This document shows positions 7,918 to 16,532 of a DNA stretch of 30,360 nucleotides, in pieces. The stretch is from NCBI GenBank assembly GCA_964631745.1, contig CAZVWV010000031.1, positions 1 through 30,360 on the forward strand, written 5' to 3'. This stretch comes from CAZVWV01 sp964631745 (lineage in GTDB: Bacteria > Bdellovibrionota_C > UBA2361 > JBGSMV01). The translations under genes and the position numbers were made by a program. Below the pieces are notes generated by a model, which ran no database searches, had not been told where the DNA came from, and worked only from the letters and a program-made list of their open reading frames with translations. The stretch's first letter is position 1. Every line of letters begins with the position of its first letter.

Positions 7918-8259
7918 TTACAATCGTGCAACTATAAAAGAGACCGGCAAGATTGAAATAAATCCTAAAAAGGCCGCCAATAGCGTTCTATTAGTGGCTG
8001 TACTAAGATAAGCCACCGCTACAAAGAAGAGTATAACCTTCAAGGTCGCTATAAACGTGGCAAGCAGGATGTTTCTCTTCTCGGAAACGATATTCGCAAT
8101 GACTCCCAAGTAACCAGCGGCGCTCAAAAGCGCGAACGAAGCCCCATAGAAAAGCGCCGGCCTGTCTAAATCAACTGAAAAAATTTGAAAAGCCAAGCAC
8201 TCACCTACGGTGATTAAAATACTTATCGTTAAGATCTGTAAGACCAGATTGGTTTTCAA
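7918..8259 (-). CDS. atpI: ATP synthase assembly protein I (AtpI-like)
   Basis: A 113-residue hydrophobic protein with four predicted membrane helices (about 7-26, 36-56, 68-86 and 91-111). Sequence similarity in this family is weak, so the call depends mainly on length, topology and position directly before atpB. AtpI proteins help c-ring assembly or ion supply. Its stop codon lies in one copy of a 9-bp direct repeat (ATCGTGCAA at 7909-7917 and 7923-7931 on the plus strand) that spans the atpI/atpB junction. It is the first gene of the F0 operon and is divergent from dnaA across a 226-base AT-rich gap, which must hold both promoters; I could not fix their positions. Confidence 0.75.
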   Translation of the reverse strand: MKTNLVLQILTISILITVGECLAFQIFSVDLDRPALFYGASFALLSAAGYLGVIANIVSEKRNILLATFIATLKVILFFVAVAYLSTATNRTLLAAFLGFISILPVSFIVARL

Positions 8260-8485
8260 AAAAAATCTTCAAACGTTTCGCTAAACTAAATTTCTCTTCG
8301 TACCTCTTCGGTAAAAGTTAGTTTAAGTGTTTTGTACCAAAATTGTAAGTACTGCTTAAAACTTCAATGTTTACTACGGTTCCAAGGGGGTAGAAAATTT
8401 TTTCACAAACATGTTGTAAATTAGATTTTTGTTGGGCTAATTTGCTCTTTCGCCCGCGTGAACAAAAGATAAAGAATTTTTGAAG

Positions 8486-10093
8486 ATGGAAGACGTTTGG
8501 ATTAATGCTGACACCTCGGAATCGAGCGGCATGGTTGAGGCCGGAGCTTCGACTATTATAGCTGGCGACGGCATTGGTGGCATCAACGGCGCCGTTAACA
8601 GCAACACCGTTAACAGCAGCGGTAGTGACGATAAAATCAACGATGCCGTCGCTCAGGAGCTTTGGGATCGTTGCGCCGCAGCAATCGCCAAAGAAACAGA
8701 CCTGCAGATATATGAAGCTTTCATTAAACCGCTCAGATTAGTTTCTTTCAGTTTGGAACAGGGGGAGGTTACCCTAGCCTGCCCAAGCAAACTCGTGCGT
8801 GACAGGGTCTTTGATAGTTTCCGTGGAAAAATTGTTGAAAACCTGTGTGGAATGCTAGAACTCTCGGAGATAAAAATCACCTTAACAGTTGAGAATAGAG
8901 AGAGTCTCAATAACGCAAGTTCCCCTCCAAAGCCGTATGTAATTGTTAAGAAGACCAGGAGCTTAGCTGCGCATAGAGGCGCGTCTATGGGCTCCGGAGT
9001 GGGCTTAAGCTCTCAAACTGGTGCCTTTAGCGACTACCAGAAGTCGAGTTATCAACACCCTAGTCAATGCGTCGACCACTTTGTTAACCCCAAGTATACT
9101 TTTGCTAATTTTGTTGTCGGAAACAACAATCAGTTCTGTCATGCAGCCGCCCTTAGGGTAGGTGAAAGTCCTGGTCAGAATTATAACCCGCTTTTCATTT
9201 ACGGAGGGGTTGGTTTAGGCAAGACACACCTGCTCCACGCTATTGGCAACGCGGTTTTAGAAAAGAACCGATCTGCCAGGGTCATGTACATCTCCTCCGA
9301 AACTTTTACTAACGAACTGATTCAGGCTCTTCGGCTTGGGAAGATGGAGGAGTTTAAATCCCGTTTGCGGGGCGTCGAGGTACTTCTGATTGACGATATT
9401 CAATTCTTATGTGGAAAAGAGAGAACCCAGGAGGAATTTTTTCACACCTTCAACGCTCTTTATGGTGCAAAACACCAGATCGTAATTACTTGCGATAAGG
9501 TGCCCCAAGAAATTCCTGGTTTAGAGGAACGTCTGCAAACAAGGTTTTCATGGGGCCTCTCTGCGGATTTACAGGCTCCGGATTTTGAAACACGTGTTGC
9601 CATTCTAAAGCGTAAGGCCGTGTTGGATGGTTTTGATCTTTCCGATGATGTTGCAAATTTAGTTGCGCAGAGCATCTCTTCCAATGTTCGTGAGCTGGAA
9701 GGGGCTTTGAATCGGGTACACGCCATATCTAGCTTACAAGGAAAGTCTATTTCGATTGAGCTAGCCAATTCCGCTATTCAACCCCTACTTCAACCTAAAC
9801 GAGTTAAGATCGCCGTGAGCGAGATTAAGCGGGTAGTGGCGGAGCATTTTAATATAAAAATCTCGGAGATGATCTCAAAGAGACGCACAAAAAATCTCTC
9901 GTTCCCGCGACATATTGGTATGTATCTATGTCGAAAACACACCACCTGTTCATACCCTGAAATTGGTGGACATTTCGGCGGCAGAGATCACTCCAGCGTT
10001 ATTCATGCTGCTAATGTTGTTTCTACCAAAATAGAGAGCGATCCATATGTGCGAGGATTGGTGGCTGATATTGAGAAGAGGCTATTAACCTAA
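8486..10093 (+). CDS. dnaA: Chromosomal replication initiator DnaA
   Basis: AAA+ initiator that binds DnaA boxes and melts the origin. Domain I starts at about VAQELWDRCAAAIAKE, the variable linker follows (about 150-200), the AAA+ core carries Walker A GGVGLGKTHLLHA and Walker B VLLIDDIQFL, and domain IV ends with the DnaA signature GGRDHSSVIHAANVV. The ATG at 8486 is preferred; an in-frame TTG sits 6 bases upstream. About 50 residues rich in Gly, Ser, Asn and Asp precede domain I, which is longer than in E. coli or B. subtilis DnaA. A perfect TTATCAACA lies within the coding region at 9049-9057. The gene heads the dnaA-dnaN-recF-gyrB cluster. Confidence 0.97.
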   Translation: MEDVWINADTSESSGMVEAGASTIIAGDGIGGINGAVNSNTVNSSGSDDKINDAVAQELWDRCAAAIAKETDLQIYEAFIKPLRLVSFSLEQGEVTLACPSKLVRDRVFDSFRGKIVENLCGMLELSEIKITLTVENRESLNNASSPPKPYVIVKKTRSLAAHRGASMGSGVGLSSQTGAFSDYQKSSYQHPSQCVDHFVNPKYTFANFVVGNNNQFCHAAALRVGESPGQNYNPLFIYGGVGLGKTHLLHAIGNAVLEKNRSARVMYISSETFTNELIQALRLGKMEEFKSRLRGVEVLLIDDIQFLCGKERTQEEFFHTFNALYGAKHQIVITCDKVPQEIPGLEERLQTRFSWGLSADLQAPDFETRVAILKRKAVLDGFDLSDDVANLVAQSISSNVRELEGALNRVHAISSLQGKSISIELANSAIQPLLQPKRVKIAVSEIKRVVAEHFNIKISEMISKRRTKNLSFPRHIGMYLCRKHTTCSYPEIGGHFGGRDHSSVIHAANVVSTKIESDPYVRGLVADIEKRLLT

Positions 10094-10408
10094 TAGAATA
10101 AAACAGATAGATGGTCCTATAGCTTACTTGTTGATAACTGGGGTAATTACCCTATATTGCTTTAAGAAATCCGGTAAAAACTGTTTATATCTTATGCAAA
10201 CTTTGGGTGTAACTAGCAGCTGGCAAGGTGGGGGGTCTGAAGCTGGTAGTGGTTGGTTGCGTAACTCACAATCTTCCAATGGGTATTATCTCTAAATTCT
10301 GTACTATGATCAAAAGACTAAGCTGGATTTCAACAGAGTTACTTTGTACTAATACTACTACTAATATTTTTATATATAATTATTAGTAAATAGAGAGATG
10401 AGGGCAGT
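10094..10408. other. Candidate origin region (oriC/DUE) between dnaA and dnaN
   Basis: This 315-base non-coding gap holds DnaA-box-like sites: TTATCAACA on the minus strand (10129-10137), TTATGCAAA (10192-10200) and ATTTCAACA (10327-10335). They are followed by seven consecutive NTA triplets (10346-10366), then T5 and a mainly A/T stretch to about 10391. The box, CTA-type triplet and AT-rich order resembles the B. subtilis unwinding element with its DnaA-trio. The boxes deviate from TTATCCACA by one or more bases, so this is a candidate, not a proven origin. Confidence 0.55.
10346..10366 (-). promoter_or_regulatory. DnaA-trio-like repeat
   Basis: Seven triplets in register read GTA CTA ATA CTA CTA CTA ATA on the plus strand; the minus strand therefore carries repeated TAG/TAT units. 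The DnaA-trio motif (3'-[G/A]A[T/A]-5', mostly GAT) is known to load DnaA on single strands next to a DnaA box. Here a box-like ATTTCAACA ends 10 bases upstream and an AT tract follows immediately. Confidence 0.5.
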
Positions 10409-11527
10409 ATGGAACTTACGTTAAATAAATCTGATTTAAATAGAGCAATCGCGGTAACTCAAAGTGTGGTCGAAAAAAAGGCCACCATGCCGATCTTGGT
10501 GAATGTGTTGTTATCTGCCGCGGACGGGTATTTAAAGCTTTCATCCACCGATTTAGAAATTACAACTTTTGTTAATGTTAAGGCCAACGTCAAATCTTCC
10601 GGTAGCACCACCGTTAATGCAAAAGTTTTGGCTGAGCTTGTGCGAGAGCTTCCGGAAGGGGAACTTTTATTTAAATTGACCGACGGCGAGCGCCTGGAAA
10701 TTACCGCCGGTAAATCCAAATTTAAAATAGTGGGAGTCAGCGCAGAGGAATTTCCAGCGCTCCCAGGCATCGGGGCAGATGTTAAAGGTCGCATCAGCTC
10801 GCACCAACTAAATGAGATGATCACAAAAACGCTGTATGCAGTTTCGCAAGACGAGACCCGTTTTAATTTAAACGGTGTATGTTTTGAGCTGATCAAAGAA
10901 GGTAAGGAAGAGCTTCTTAGGTTGGTAGCAACAGATGGACACCGCTTGGCCATGATAACGAGGAGGGTTGATAATTTAAGTTTCCCCGATCGAATCATCG
11001 TGCCTAAGAAGGGGTTAGCAGAGATTAAGAAACTTATAGATCCTGAACATGACAAAGTTATAGGAATTGACATAAAAGACGGATTTTTCTTGGTGGAAAC
11101 AGACGAGGCTAAGATTTCTATGCGTTTGGTCGACGGGGAGTTCCCGGACTACCATCAAGTTCTCCCTAAAAAGAAAGGGGTTTTAGCTACGGCCCAGTCA
11201 GGAGATTTAGCTCAGGCTCTAAAACGTGTGGCCCTAATGGTAACCGATAAGGGCAAGGGCGTGCGGCTGGATTACTCCAAGAATGACTTAAGGATTTCAA
11301 GCTCTTCCCCTGAACTAGGCGAGGCTAGAGAACAGCTAGAGATTGAATATGTTGGCGAACAACTAAGCGTGGGCTTTAACGCTAAATATCTAGTCGACAT
11401 AGCGCTATCGCTCCAGGAGGATCAACCGCTTGTTATGGAACTTAATGGCGAGCTTGGACCAGGCAAGTTCTTTTCAGCCTCGGATGACTCGTATGTGTGC
11501 GTGGTTATGCCGATGCGGTTGAATTAG
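10409..11527 (+). CDS. dnaN: DNA polymerase III beta subunit (sliding clamp)
   Basis: Ring-shaped processivity clamp of the replicase, cytosolic and dimeric. The length of 372 residues and the three repeated clamp domains match the family. Recognisable segments are the N-terminus MELTLNKSDL, the middle RFNLNGVCFELI and TDGHRLAMITR, and the C-terminal VVMPMRLN, which forms the protein-binding pocket wall. GAGGG upstream of the ATG is a usable ribosome-binding site. It follows dnaA in the canonical order and is complete. Confidence 0.98.
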   Translation: MELTLNKSDLNRAIAVTQSVVEKKATMPILVNVLLSAADGYLKLSSTDLEITTFVNVKANVKSSGSTTVNAKVLAELVRELPEGELLFKLTDGERLEITAGKSKFKIVGVSAEEFPALPGIGADVKGRISSHQLNEMITKTLYAVSQDETRFNLNGVCFELIKEGKEELLRLVATDGHRLAMITRRVDNLSFPDRIIVPKKGLAEIKKLIDPEHDKVIGIDIKDGFFLVETDEAKISMRLVDGEFPDYHQVLPKKKGVLATAQSGDLAQALKRVALMVTDKGKGVRLDYSKNDLRISSSSPELGEAREQLEIEYVGEQLSVGFNAKYLVDIALSLQEDQPLVMELNGELGPGKFFSASDDSYVCVVMPMRLN

Positions 11528-11659
11528 TGGTTGGTCAATCTAAATCAAGATGCAGCTATTTTATTTGTCCACGCTTGTATTTTCTAATTCTAAGTACCAT
11601 TTGACCGCAGCAAGGCGGTGACTGAAGCAGTTGAGATGAGATATGTGATTGGGCGTTAG

Positions 11660-11697
11660 CCAGCCCATCTCGGTAAATTTTAACCGAGATGGGCTGG
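11660..11697. terminator. Perfect 15-bp hairpin downstream of dnaN
   Basis: CCAGCCCATCTCGGT (11660-11674) and its exact reverse complement (11683-11697) enclose an 8-base AT loop, 133 bases after dnaN. No U-tract follows on either strand, so it may be an mRNA-end-stabilising or Rho-assisted structure rather than a classical intrinsic terminator. Confidence 0.5.
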
Positions 11698-11990
11698 AAA
11701 GCATATAGACTTCTCAGCCCCCCGGGATAAGTTCAAGAGCGGGTCGCACCTCATTAACCCCATGTTGAAGTTCGCGAACTTGATAAGGAAAGTTATGCCA
11801 AGGATGTGGGCGTGGAGAAATAACAAACATACCGAGCGGCGATTGGCTCGGTGTGTGGCCACTTTGGTCGCCCGCCCTCAATCCACGGGCCTAAGAAATT
11901 CCTCGACCAAGACTTATCCGATAGGAGCTGTATAGATCTTGCTATGCTTTGCGAGTATTGTGCCTCCTTAATAATAACTGGCAAAATTTA
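11698..11990. other. Structured non-coding stretch before recF
   Basis: No credible gene was found here. It contains a 14-bp perfect palindrome AAGTTCGCGAACTT (11768-11781) and a 10-bp stem with one G-U pair (11828-11837 with 11846-11855). I recognise no tRNA, SRP RNA or RNase P signature. A long leader or small RNA is possible but unsupported by any known family. Confidence 0.4.
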
Positions 11991-13097
11991 ATGTATCTCT
12001 CATCCCTAAGACTTTGTAACTTCAGAAATTTCACAGAGCTAAAGCTCGAGCCGTCCCCTGAAGTGAACATCATTTACGGGCTAAACGGCCACGGTAAGAC
12101 CAACATCATAGAAGCGATTCACTTTATTAGCAGCGCGCGCTCGTTTAGAACTAGTGCTCAATCCGACTTGGTTAGTTGGGGAACTGAATCGTGTTCGGCA
12201 TTTGGCCGAGTGGTCGATCCCCTAGGTGATATAGAGATTGGAATAGTCATTAATAACCGACGGAAAGAACCTTACCTAAACGGCGATCGCGTGAACGCTC
12301 TCTCGGAATACGTAGGCAGACTAATCTGCTTGACGTTTACACCGTTTGATCTTGAGCTGATTAAAGGGGCGCCTGTCGAAAGGCGCCAATTTATGGATAA
12401 ACATATAGTAGATCTGAAGCCGCGCTTCATTAAAAGCTTGATCTCTTACAATAAAGCTTTAAAGAGTAAGAACGCATTGCTTCAGGACCATCGAGTTAAT
12501 GTAAAAGATTTGGAATCTTGGAACGCGGTGCTGGCTGGTCATGGAGTCGAGATCGTTAACGAGCGGGTAAATTTTATTAGAGAGCTTGAGCGCGCCGCAA
12601 ATACAGTTCACGCCCGTTTCGCGCCATCCGACGGGCCCCTTAAGCTACGATTGAAATCAAAGTACATAGAAGGCGAGTCAGAAGCGATTGACCAGCAAGG
12701 GCTCTTTAATCTAATTCAGGCCTCGGTCCACAGTGATATTCAAACAAGGTCGAGTCGAATCGGACCTCACAAAGACGACTTAGAGATTTCGTATAATCAG
12801 CACGCCACCAGAAATTTCGCCTCCCAGGGCCAGAGTCGAAGCATTGTATTGTCCCTAAAGCTCGCAGCTCTGGAGCTCATAGAAAAGGAGCGCGGAACAG
12901 CGCCAATTGTTTTATTGGACGATGTTGATTCTGAGTTAGATAGCGAGAGAGCCAGCGCCTTTTTTGGGTCGGCCTTATCGGGCTCTCGGCAGGTTTTTAT
13001 TACTGGCACAAATCCGGAAATGTCACGTCATTTCCGTGCGCGCCCCCATAGCATATTTGAGGTTAACCGCGGGCAGATTTTGCGCTGTGATAGCTAG
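11991..13097 (+). CDS. recF: DNA replication and repair protein RecF
   Basis: SMC-like ATPase that helps load RecA at single-strand gaps. The ATG at 11991 gives MYLSSLRLCNFRNF, which aligns with the RecF start; the frame extends upstream to GTG 11949, but the added residues are unlike RecF. Walker A is GLNGHGKT (residues 30-37), the ABC signature region is FASQGQSRSIVLSLKLA, and Walker B is PIVLLDDVDSELD. The length of 368 residues is normal. No good ribosome-binding site precedes the ATG, so translation may be weak. It sits between dnaN and gyrB as in many bacteria. Confidence 0.95.
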   Translation: MYLSSLRLCNFRNFTELKLEPSPEVNIIYGLNGHGKTNIIEAIHFISSARSFRTSAQSDLVSWGTESCSAFGRVVDPLGDIEIGIVINNRRKEPYLNGDRVNALSEYVGRLICLTFTPFDLELIKGAPVERRQFMDKHIVDLKPRFIKSLISYNKALKSKNALLQDHRVNVKDLESWNAVLAGHGVEIVNERVNFIRELERAANTVHARFAPSDGPLKLRLKSKYIEGESEAIDQQGLFNLIQASVHSDIQTRSSRIGPHKDDLEISYNQHATRNFASQGQSRSIVLSLKLAALELIEKERGTAPIVLLDDVDSELDSERASAFFGSALSGSRQVFITGTNPEMSRHFRARPHSIFEVNRGQILRCDS

Positions 13098-13117
13098 CAT
13101 TATACCTAGTATAATGC
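13097..13117. promoter_or_regulatory. Short inverted repeat after recF
   Basis: GCATTATAC and GTATAATGC flank a 3-base spacer immediately after the recF stop codon. The right arm contains TATAAT, so it may be a gyrB promoter element or operator; TTTTT occurs 7 bases further on, so a weak terminator is the alternative. Confidence 0.4.
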
Positions 13118-13202
13118 CGTGAATTTTTGCTAGGGTAAGGTTAACAAGATCGGTTACGAAAGCTTTACCAACGCTGATTTAACTGCAATAATACGCAAAG
13201 AT

Positions 13203-15665
13203 ATGAGTGACTTAGTTCGTGAAGAAAGTATTCCCCAAAGCCATTACGGCTCGGATCAAATCAAGGTTTTAGAAGGTTTAGAGGCCGTACGAAAACGCCC
13301 TGGTATGTATATCGGGGACACCTACGACCGTGGCTACCATCATCTTGCATACGAAGTAATCGACAATTCCGTCGACGAGGCCATGGGCGGTTACTGCACC
13401 GAGATCATCGTTACCCTACATGTTGATGGTTCGTTGTCCGTGGAAGATAACGGCCGCGGAATACCCACCGACATCCACCCAACCGAGGGTGTCAGCGGAG
13501 TTGAAGTCGTGTTAACCAAGCTTCACGCCGGTGGCAAATTTGAAAAAGACGCGTATAAAGTATCGGGCGGATTGCATGGCGTGGGGGTCTCGGTCGTAAA
13601 TGCCCTCTCAGAGTGGCTTAAAATTAATGTAAAGCAGAACGGAAAACTTCATTTTATCGAGTTCCGGCGGGGTGATGCGGTCGCGCGTTTGAAAGAGGTT
13701 GGAAGCGCTACAGGTACAGGCACTAAAGTTACATTTTTCCCAGACCATACTATCTTCACCCAAACCAAGACTTTTAACCCAGAAACCATAATCCACCGAG
13801 TTCGCGAACTGGCTTTCTTAAATGCCGGGCTAAAGTTCGTGGTGATCGAGGAACAGAGCAACAAGCGCCAAGAGTTTCATTACGAGGGCGGCATCAAAAG
13901 CTTCGTTCAGTACGTAAACAAAGCCAAGAACCCGCTCTTTGACGAACCTATCTATATCAAGGGCGAGCGCGATCAGATCTTCTTGGAAGTTTCAATCCAG
14001 TACAATCGCGAGTACCAAGAGAATATCTTCACCTATGTTAATAATATAAATACGATTGAAGGCGGAACTCATCTGATCGGATTTCGCACAGCACTCACGC
14101 GTTGTATTAATTCTTACGCCACAAAGAACGATCTTTTGAAGGGCGCAGCAGAGGGCATCCAAGGTGACGACACGCGCGAGGGCTTAACGGCCGTGATTAA
14201 TTTGCGAGTGCCAGAGCCTCAATTTGAAGGTCAAACCAAGACAAAGCTTGGCAACAGCGAAGTCAAAGGCTTCGTTGAGCAGATCATGGGCGAGAGACTC
14301 TCGAATTTCTTGGAAGAGAATCCAAATGTCGGTCGCCAGATAATTTCAAAGATCCTCGAAGCCGCAAGGGCCCGCGAAGCCGCAAGGAAGGCGCGCGAAC
14401 TTGTGCGCAGAAAGGGAGCCCTGGACGGCGCTTCTCTTCCTGGGAAGCTGGCCGACTGCCAGAATGAAAATCCAGAAGAGTCAGAGATCTTCTTGGTTGA
14501 GGGAGACTCCGCCGGTGGTTCCGCAAAACAGGGCAGAGACAAGGTAAATCAAGCGATTTTGCCGTTGAAAGGAAAGATTTTAAACGTCGAAAAGGCGCGT
14601 TTTGATAAGATGTTGGCCTTCGAAGAAATTCGGACCATGGTCACGGCACTGGGTACAGGTATTGGACCGGATGGGTTCGATCCCGACAAGCTTAGATATC
14701 ATAAGATTGTAATCATGACCGATGCCGACGTCGATGGAAGCCACATTAGAACGCTGCTGCTTACTTTCTTCTATCGCCAGATGAATGAGCTAATTACTCG
14801 CGGACATCTTTACATCGCTCAGCCGCCGCTATACCGAGTCAAGCGCGGCAAGAGTGAGCAGTACATCAAGAACGAAATTGATATGGCCGAGCTAATCGTT
14901 TCGGGCGGAGTCGACGATTTAGAGCTACGTTCCGCGGACCACAAATCCATAGGCGGCCAGACTCTAAAAGATATCGCTTCTAAGCTTTCTTTGATTGAGA
15001 AGGAGATGGAGATCTTTGAAAAGGAGCGCATGGACAAGCGCGTGATCTCCTCTGCCATAGAATGTATGCAGGATTTTAGCGCAGTCTTTGGTTCTGAGGC
15101 CGAACTTAAGGCGCTGGGCGAACGCATCACCGCGCAGCTTGGAAGGATGCAAGTGCCTGTTTATAGCATGGAAGTCAGGGAGCTTAAACCTGAAGATCGC
15201 ATGAATGGCAACGCGGAGTTTGCGCTTAGAATTCGTACACGTTTAAAGGGCATGGCGCGCGAAACCTCGATCAGTAGAAAGCTGGTTTCCGGCACGGATT
15301 TCAAGATCCTTAGAGATATTTTTGAAAACGCCAAATCGTTAGGCACGGCCCCTTTTAGCTTGTTTGATTTAGGCGAGAATAAGGAAGTCGGCAGCGCCAC
15401 CAGCTTAGAAGAGCTCGGAAGGCTAATCGATCAGCGCGGCCGAAAAGGACTGACCATTACCCGCTACAAAGGACTAGGCGAAATGAACCCGGAGCAGCTC
15501 TGGGAAACCACCATGGACCCGAAGCATCGCAGGCTCCTTCAGGTGCGAGTCGAAGACGCCATCGAATCAGACGGCGTCTTTACGGTTCTGATGGGCGATG
15601 AAGTTGAACCGCGTAGGAAGTTTATTGAAGACAACGCGCTTAAGGTGAAGAACTTAGATATCTAA
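13203..15665 (+). CDS. gyrB: DNA gyrase subunit B
   Basis: ATPase subunit of the type II topoisomerase that introduces negative supercoils. The 820 residues run in family order. The GHKL ATPase domain carries EVIDNSVDEAMGG, the lid motif GRGIPTDIHP and GGLHGVGVSVVNALS. The transducer domain follows. The TOPRIM domain has the conserved Glu in LVEGDSAGGSAKQGRD and the metal-binding DADVD in IMTDADVDGSHIRTLL. The tail is GMNPEQLWETT-like (here GEMNPEQLWETTMDP). An insert of the kind seen in Gram-negative GyrB lies between TOPRIM and the tail. The ATG at 13203 has no strong ribosome-binding site. It is a complete gene closing the replication cluster. Confidence 0.97.
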   Translation: MSDLVREESIPQSHYGSDQIKVLEGLEAVRKRPGMYIGDTYDRGYHHLAYEVIDNSVDEAMGGYCTEIIVTLHVDGSLSVEDNGRGIPTDIHPTEGVSGVEVVLTKLHAGGKFEKDAYKVSGGLHGVGVSVVNALSEWLKINVKQNGKLHFIEFRRGDAVARLKEVGSATGTGTKVTFFPDHTIFTQTKTFNPETIIHRVRELAFLNAGLKFVVIEEQSNKRQEFHYEGGIKSFVQYVNKAKNPLFDEPIYIKGERDQIFLEVSIQYNREYQENIFTYVNNINTIEGGTHLIGFRTALTRCINSYATKNDLLKGAAEGIQGDDTREGLTAVINLRVPEPQFEGQTKTKLGNSEVKGFVEQIMGERLSNFLEENPNVGRQIISKILEAARAREAARKARELVRRKGALDGASLPGKLADCQNENPEESEIFLVEGDSAGGSAKQGRDKVNQAILPLKGKILNVEKARFDKMLAFEEIRTMVTALGTGIGPDGFDPDKLRYHKIVIMTDADVDGSHIRTLLLTFFYRQMNELITRGHLYIAQPPLYRVKRGKSEQYIKNEIDMAELIVSGGVDDLELRSADHKSIGGQTLKDIASKLSLIEKEMEIFEKERMDKRVISSAIECMQDFSAVFGSEAELKALGERITAQLGRMQVPVYSMEVRELKPEDRMNGNAEFALRIRTRLKGMARETSISRKLVSGTDFKILRDIFENAKSLGTAPFSLFDLGENKEVGSATSLEELGRLIDQRGRKGLTITRYKGLGEMNPEQLWETTMDPKHRRLLQVRVEDAIESDGVFTVLMGDEVEPRRKFIEDNALKVKNLDI

Positions 15666-15736
15666 GATAAAATTTAAGATAAATGAGATAGATAGAGATA
15701 ACTTTTTAAATATTACAACTAACTAGGAGCCACAAA

Positions 15737-15859
15737 ATGGGATCGTTAACCAAGAAAACAACCACCAGAAGAAAAGTTCGCGATGATAAATTAGCCAAGA
15801 ATCGCAAGAAGAAATTGGCGAAAAGCAACAAGAAGAAAAGCCGAGCTTGGGCTAAGTAA
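15737..15859 (+). CDS. 40-residue, highly basic small protein
   Basis: A short gene with a good ribosome-binding site: AGGAG (15725-15729) lies 7 bases before the ATG. The product starts MGSLTKKTTTRRKVRDDK and ends KKSRAWAK; nearly half of its residues are Lys or Arg and it has no hydrophobic segment. Such composition suggests RNA or ribosome binding. The MGS(L/V)xKK start and basic repeats loosely recall the small bS22/COX24-type ribosomal proteins, but I cannot claim homology. It lies 71 bases after gyrB and could share its transcript. The coding status rests on the ribosome-binding site, the start and the clean basic composition. Confidence 0.65.
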   Translation: MGSLTKKTTTRRKVRDDKLAKNRKKKLAKSNKKKSRAWAK

Positions 15860-15941
15860 AACTAAGCACGCGCGCTTGAGCGTGGGCTAGGCCGTGCCGC
15901 CGTGAATCATTAGGTGGGGCCCGAGCCGTCTAGCTTATATA

Positions 15942-16532
15942 ATGAACGCACAGAAGCCACAGTTATTCGTGTTAGCTGGTCCAAACGGGAGCGGCAAAAC
16001 CACCGTGGCGGAATTTCTGATTGCTAACAAAAGTTTGCCGCGATTTGTTAATGCTGATTTTATCGCTAAAGGGCTTAGCAAGGGCGAAGCCAGCCTTGGG
16101 GATATTGAGGCTGGCAGAATCATGCTGCAAAAGCTGCATCAGGCTATTCGGCAGGGCGAAAGCATCTCCTTTGAAACCACCTTATCAGGCAGAATTTGGA
16201 GTAAGTTAATCTCTGAAGCATTCGATGCGGGCTTTGAGATAACCATCTGCTACGTAGCGGTCGAAACCCCGGAAATTGCTACAGCACGAGTAGTTAAGCG
16301 CGCCAAAGAGGGAGGACACTTTGTTCCGGCAACAGATATTAAACGAAGATTTCAACGATCACTCTCCCTTTTTTTTGATGTTTACTCGTCAAAGGTGAAA
16401 AACTGGTATCTGTTCGATAACTCCGGCTTTAGCGCGTTGCTTGTGGCTTACCAAGAGAACGGGCATGCTTTGCAGATACCCTTAGAAGATCTCTACAATA
16501 AATATAGAAAGCTAGCCGCCCATGGAGCATGA
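15942..16532 (+). CDS. Zeta-toxin-like P-loop kinase
   Basis: A 196-residue P-loop kinase of the zeta toxin/COG4185 group. Walker A is GPNGSGKT (residues 13-20). The family's substrate-side motifs follow as VNADFIAKGL, SFETTLSG and a basic lid KRAKEGGHFVPATDIKRRF. Classical zeta toxins phosphorylate UDP-N-acetylglucosamine and block cell-wall synthesis; members of this chromosomal subgroup are less well characterised, so the substrate is inferred. No ribosome-binding site is seen just before the ATG, and TATATAATG abuts the start, so a leaderless or weakly translated message is possible. The small gene downstream overlaps its end by 11 bases and is the likely cognate partner. Confidence 0.85.
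   Translation: MNAQKPQLFVLAGPNGSGKTTVAEFLIANKSLPRFVNADFIAKGLSKGEASLGDIEAGRIMLQKLHQAIRQGESISFETTLSGRIWSKLISEAFDAGFEITICYVAVETPEIATARVVKRAKEGGHFVPATDIKRRFQRSLSLFFDVYSSKVKNWYLFDNSGFSALLVAYQENGHALQIPLEDLYNKYRKLAAHGA

Noticed and set aside
8341..8479. Possible DnaA boxes upstream of dnaA (TTTTTCACA near 8399, TTTACAACA on the minus strand near 8414)
   Set aside because: Each has two mismatches to TTATNCACA or TTATCAACA and there is no clustered arrangement; the dnaA-dnaN gap is the better origin candidate.
11768..11781. AAGTTCGCGAACTT as a dif, parS or LexA site
   Set aside because: It does not match the known parS consensus or standard dif architecture, and the LexA site of this lineage is unknown, so no assignment is made.
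11680..11862. 60-residue minus-strand frame in the dnaN-recF gap
   Set aside because: It begins within a structured region, has no ribosome-binding site, and resembles no family.
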